Positions 60,943 through 64,000 of a stretch of DNA of 64,000 nucleotides are shown here, one piece after another. Below the pieces are notes generated by a model. The model did no database searches. It worked only from the letters and a program-made list of their open reading frames with translations, and had not been told where the DNA came from. Made by a program: the position numbers and the translations under genes. The DNA is from Mycobacterium sp. GA-2829 (GTDB lineage Bacteria > Actinomycetota > Actinomycetes > Mycobacteriales > Mycobacteriaceae). The stretch is from positions 1 through 64,000 of the forward strand of contig NZ_LQIT01000011.1 in the NCBI RefSeq assembly GCF_001499965.1, written 5' to 3'. How positions within the stretch are numbered: the first letter of the stretch is position 1; each line of letters begins with the position of its first letter.

Positions 60943-63078
60943 GTGGTGTGGCGCCGGGCGGCCGACCGGATCGCGCGCCGCGACCCCGAGCGCGACGCGC
61001 TGCGCCGGGCGGCGCGGGCGGCGATCGTGCTGCCGCTGGCCGCGGCCGCGAGCTTCACGCTGGCGGGCGGCACCCAGGCGCCGATGTTCACGATCTTCGG
61101 TTCGGTGGCACTGCTGATCCTCGCCGACTTCCCCGGTAACCGCGCCTCCCGGGCGCTGGCGTACGCCGGGCTCGGCTTCAACGGCGCGGTGCTGATCACG
61201 CTCGGCACGCTGACCGCCCCGTATCCGTGGCTCGGCGTGCTGTTGATGTTCGTGCTCGGGGTGGTGGTGACGTTCTCGGGGGTGCTCAGCGAGGTCGTCG
61301 CCGCCGGACAGCGGGCCACGCTGATGACGTTCGTGCTGCCCGCCTGCACCGCACCGGGCCCCATCGACGAGCGGCTCACCGGCTGGTTCATCGCGCTGGC
61401 GTGCTGTGTGCCCGCCGCGCTGTTCCTGTTCCCGCCACGCCACCACGACGATCTGCGCCGCCACGCCGCGACGGTGTGCCGGGAGCTGGCCGATTGCCTC
61501 GACGGGAACGCGTCGACGCGCGACGTGCAGCGGGCGATGAACGCGCTGTGGGAGAACTTCGTCAACGCCGATTTCCGGCCTGTCGCGCTGACCGCCGGGA
61601 GCCGGGCGCTGGTGCGGGTGGTCGACGATCTGGGCTGGCTGTCCGACCGCGTCACCGACCACACGGGCGCGCTGCTCGGCGACATGAAACCGCCGATCGT
61701 GCGGGTGCTGCGGGATTCGGCCGCGGTGCTGCAGATGGCCGACCGGCAGGCGCGGGCCGCCCGCAACGCCGACCTCGACGCCGCGCTGGCCGAACTGCGG
61801 TCGATCGCCAACGGCCGCTACCGCGAGGACATCGAGCAGATCCTCGCGGTGCCCGACGACGCCACCGCGGTCGAGGTCGCCCGCACCCTGCTGGGCCGTC
61901 GCACGTTCTCCGCGGCGACCGGGGTGACGGGCCGGATCATCCGCAACGCAGCGCTGGCCGACGCCCGCCCGGTGTGGGCGCGGGTGCTCGGACGGGGGCT
62001 GCCCGAGACCGGCGCCGCGGACTGGGTGATGCCCGAGACCACCGCCGTCGCCGCGATCACCAAGGGCTTCGTCGCCACCCGTGCGGTCGTGCTGCGCAAC
62101 AGCCTGCGCACGGGCCTCGGCCTGGCGCTGGCGGTGACCGTGACCCACGTGTTCCCCGTCGACCACGGGTTCTGGGTGGTGCTCGGCGCGATGTCGGTGC
62201 TGCGCAGCAGCGCCCTGACCACGGGCACCCGGGTGCTGCGCGCGGTGGCGGGCACCGCGCTCGGGTTCCTCTTGGGGGTGGCGGTCATCGAGGTGGTCGG
62301 GGTGCAGCCCGCGGTCATGTGGCTGCTGCTGCCGGTGGTGGCGTTCGGTTCGGCCTACGTCCCGGAGATCGCGTCGTTCATCGCGGGGCAGGCCGCGTTC
62401 ACGATGATGGTGCTGATCATCTTCAACGTCATCCAGCCGACGGGCTGGTCGGTGGGGCTGGTCCGGGTCGAGGACGTCGTACTCGGCGCGTCGGTCGGGG
62501 CGGTGGTGTCGCTGCTGCTGTGGCCCCGCGGGGCGTCGGCGACGGTCGAGGCCGCGGTGCGCGAGGCCTGCGATGCAGGTGCGGCGTTGCTGCGGGCGGC
62601 GGTGCTGCGCGTCACGCGCGGATCCTTCGAACAGGCCGCCGACCGGGTGACCGCGTTGAGTCACGCCGCGCTGCAGGCCTCACGAACACTCGACGACTCT
62701 GTGCGCCAATATCTTTCGGAGAACGGCGGCAAGACCGACGTGCGCGCCCCCGTGGTGCGGGCCGCGAACCGGGCGGTGCGGTTGCGGGCGGCCGCCGAGC
62801 TGATCGTCGACGTGGTGCCGCCTCCGCTGGAGGTCTACCAGCGCACCCGCGCGGTGCTCGAGGCCCACGCCGACACGGTCTGCCGTCGGCTGCTCGGACC
62901 GGCGCCCGACACGCGCACCCCACCGATCAGCGACGACTTCGCGCTGGCGCTGCGCGCCGAGGCCGGCGACGACGACCTGGCCGTCTCGGCCGCGCTACCG
63001 CTGGTCACGGTCGCGGCCCACCTCGGTGAGCTCGAACTGCTCTACCCGCGGCCCGAACCCCTCCTGGCGGTGCGCTGA
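60943..63078 (+). CDS. FUSC-family aromatic-acid-exporter-like membrane protein
   Basis: 711 residues with two membrane bundles (about residues 25-165 and 385-530), each followed by a cytosolic helical domain: the FUSC/YccS/AaeB-like layout. The second bundle has HGFWVVLGAMSVLRSSALTTGTRVLRAVAGTALGFLLG, the family core, read in consecutive blocks. Members export aromatic carboxylic acids or contribute to envelope stress tolerance. GTG 60943 directly follows the tetR stop (GTG 60946 also possible); translation coupling is likely. Confidence 0.87.
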   Translation: MVWRRAADRIARRDPERDALRRAARAAIVLPLAAAASFTLAGGTQAPMFTIFGSVALLILADFPGNRASRALAYAGLGFNGAVLITLGTLTAPYPWLGVLLMFVLGVVVTFSGVLSEVVAAGQRATLMTFVLPACTAPGPIDERLTGWFIALACCVPAALFLFPPRHHDDLRRHAATVCRELADCLDGNASTRDVQRAMNALWENFVNADFRPVALTAGSRALVRVVDDLGWLSDRVTDHTGALLGDMKPPIVRVLRDSAAVLQMADRQARAARNADLDAALAELRSIANGRYREDIEQILAVPDDATAVEVARTLLGRRTFSAATGVTGRIIRNAALADARPVWARVLGRGLPETGAADWVMPETTAVAAITKGFVATRAVVLRNSLRTGLGLALAVTVTHVFPVDHGFWVVLGAMSVLRSSALTTGTRVLRAVAGTALGFLLGVAVIEVVGVQPAVMWLLLPVVAFGSAYVPEIASFIAGQAAFTMMVLIIFNVIQPTGWSVGLVRVEDVVLGASVGAVVSLLLWPRGASATVEAAVREACDAGAALLRAAVLRVTRGSFEQAADRVTALSHAALQASRTLDDSVRQYLSENGGKTDVRAPVVRAANRAVRLRAAAELIVDVVPPPLEVYQRTRAVLEAHADTVCRRLLGPAPDTRTPPISDDFALALRAEAGDDDLAVSAALPLVTVAAHLGELELLYPRPEPLLAVR

Positions 63079-63082
63079 AGAA

Positions 63083-64000
63083 TCAGCGTCCCGACGTGTG
63101 CGGCATCAGCGCGCCCGGCGGGATGGTGCCGAACTTGCCGGCCTCGTAGTCCTCGACGGCCTGGATGAGCTCGGATTTGGAGTTCATCACGAACGGCCCG
63201 TAGTGGAAGACCGGCTCGCGGATCGGCCTGCCGCCGAGGATCAGCACCTCGAGCGCAGGGCGGTGCGAGTCCTGGGTGGCTTCCGCGGCCACACTCAGGC
63301 GGTCGCCGGGGCCGAGGACCGCGAGCTCACCCTGGTGGATCGGATGGCCGACGGGCCCGACCGCGCCGCGTCCGGACAGCACGTACACCAGCGCGTTGAA
63401 GTCCCGGTTCCACGGGATGTTCAGTCGCGCACCGGGTTGCACGGTGGCGTGCGCCATCGTGATCGGCGTGTGCGTCGATCCCGGACCGTGCGCGCCGTCG
63501 ATATCGCCGGCGATGATCCGGACGAGTGCGCCGCCGTCCTCGGAGGCCAACATCGTGACCTCGCCGCCCTCGATGGCCTGGTAGCGCGGGGTGGCGAACT
63601 TGTCCTTGCGGGGCAGGTTGACCCACAGCTGGATACCGTGGAACACCCCGCCGCTCTCGACGAGTTCGGCGGGCGGGGTCTCGATGTGCAGGATGCCTGC
63701 ACCGGCGGTCATCCACTGGGTGGCGCCGTCGGTGATCAGGCCGCCGCCGCCGTGGGAGTCCTGGTGGGCGAAGCGGCCGTCGATCATGTAGGTGACGGTC
63801 TCGAACCCGCGGTGGGGGTGCCAGTCGGTGCCGCGGGGTTCGCCCGGTTCGTACTCCACCTCGCCCATCTGGTCCATGTGGATGAACGGGTCGAGGTCGG
63901 CGGCGCTCACACCGGCGAAGGCGCGGACGACGGGGAAGCCCTCGCCTTCGTAACCGCGGGGTCCGGTGGTGATCGAGCGGACGGGGCGTTCGGTGTCGGA
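63083..64000 (-). CDS. Pirin family protein, 5' end beyond window
   Basis: At least 305 codons; the frame stays open to the window end (first visible codons give SDTERPVRSITTGPRGYEGE), so the start lies outside. Metal ligands are seen in DWHPHRGFETVTYM (two His) and GAGILHIETPP (His and Glu), and the C-terminal half has YGPFVMNSKSEL as in longer pirins of about 320 residues. Probable metal-dependent dioxygenase or redox-sensing cupin. It converges with the FUSC gene with 4 bp between stops and differs clearly from the pirin at 642. Confidence 0.88.
   Translation of the reverse strand, partial: SDTERPVRSITTGPRGYEGEGFPVVRAFAGVSAADLDPFIHMDQMGEVEYEPGEPRGTDWHPHRGFETVTYMIDGRFAHQDSHGGGGLITDGATQWMTAGAGILHIETPPAELVESGGVFHGIQLWVNLPRKDKFATPRYQAIEGGEVTMLASEDGGALVRIIAGDIDGAHGPGSTHTPITMAHATVQPGARLNIPWNRDFNALVYVLSGRGAVGPVGHPIHQGELAVLGPGDRLSVAAEATQDSHRPALEVLILGGRPIREPVFHYGPFVMNSKSELIQAVEDYEAGKFGTIPPGALMPHTSGR

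Noticed and set aside
60847..62664. 605-codon open frame antisense to the FUSC gene
   Set aside because: Shadow frame with biased Arg/His/Gly composition and no start signal; FUSC motifs are clear on the plus strand.

Overview
The window is high-G+C actinobacterial DNA. It carries a complete mycobacterial mce1 locus (mce1R / fadD5-yrbE1AB-mce1ABCDEF-mam1ABCD), ptpB, a fadE2-like gene, TIGR00027-type methyltransferases and many GTG and 4-nt-overlap starts. Together these point to a Mycobacterium, most likely a fast-growing environmental species (Mycolicibacterium). From memory, much of the window is syntenic, in inverted orientation, with M. tuberculosis Rv0144-Rv0178. An accessory stretch (about 31.4-44.1 kb) lies between the adhE1/mce1R side and the pnt/ptpB side.

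Layout. 0.1-2.7 kb: a MarR regulator divergent from a pirin gene that overlaps a sorbosone-dehydrogenase-like lipoprotein. 2.7-8.8 kb: a small stress membrane protein, an exported phosphodiester glycosidase, an acyltransferase-3/SGNH protein and a secreted PE-PPE-domain protein with a repetitive acidic tail. 9.1-10.5 kb: a fructosamine kinase and a DUF1275 membrane protein. 10.5-25.3 kb: the mce1 lipid-import operon on the minus strand, with fadD5 first and four Mce-associated membrane proteins last. The divergent mce1R starts at 25.4 kb and a perfect TTTGATCAAA palindrome lies between. 26.1-31.4 kb: SRPBCC protein, thioesterase, alcohol dehydrogenase, then a tetR-SDR-acyl-CoA dehydrogenase operon.

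31.5-44.1 kb (accessory): a 42-residue small protein gene, a tauCAB taurine/sulfonate importer preceded by a tiny leader ORF ending Cys-Cys-Cys-Arg (a likely cysteine attenuator), a cation/proton antiporter, an atypical SDR, and two divergent, tightly overlapping glycosyltransferase operons (six glycosyltransferases plus a WcbI-like protein) sharing a control region of about 65 bp. The glycosyltransferase cluster is the best candidate for an undescribed system. No polymerase, flippase or nucleotide-sugar synthesis gene accompanies it here.

44.1-52.5 kb: transhydrogenase pntAB, an EamA exporter, two acyl-CoA dehydrogenases, ptpB, a remnant of a GNAT acetyltransferase, and a frameshifted DUF559-type gene flanked by two 61-bp direct copies of a palindromic repeat. 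Two other palindromic hairpin types occur at gene ends at 48.0 and 49.2 kb, and a fourth at 56.25 kb. 52.5-60.2 kb: a minus-strand aldehyde dehydrogenase / SDR / quinone oxidoreductase / dehalogenase / methyltransferase / DUF456 operon with a CCAACCGGTTGG operator-like site, then two methyltransferases and a TetR. 60.4-64 kb: a TetR-FUSC transporter pair and a second pirin gene cut by the window end.

The common theme is lipid and envelope biology (import, acyl activation, beta-oxidation, glycan modification) together with sulfur acquisition. No rRNA, tRNA, transposase, prophage or CRISPR array was seen.
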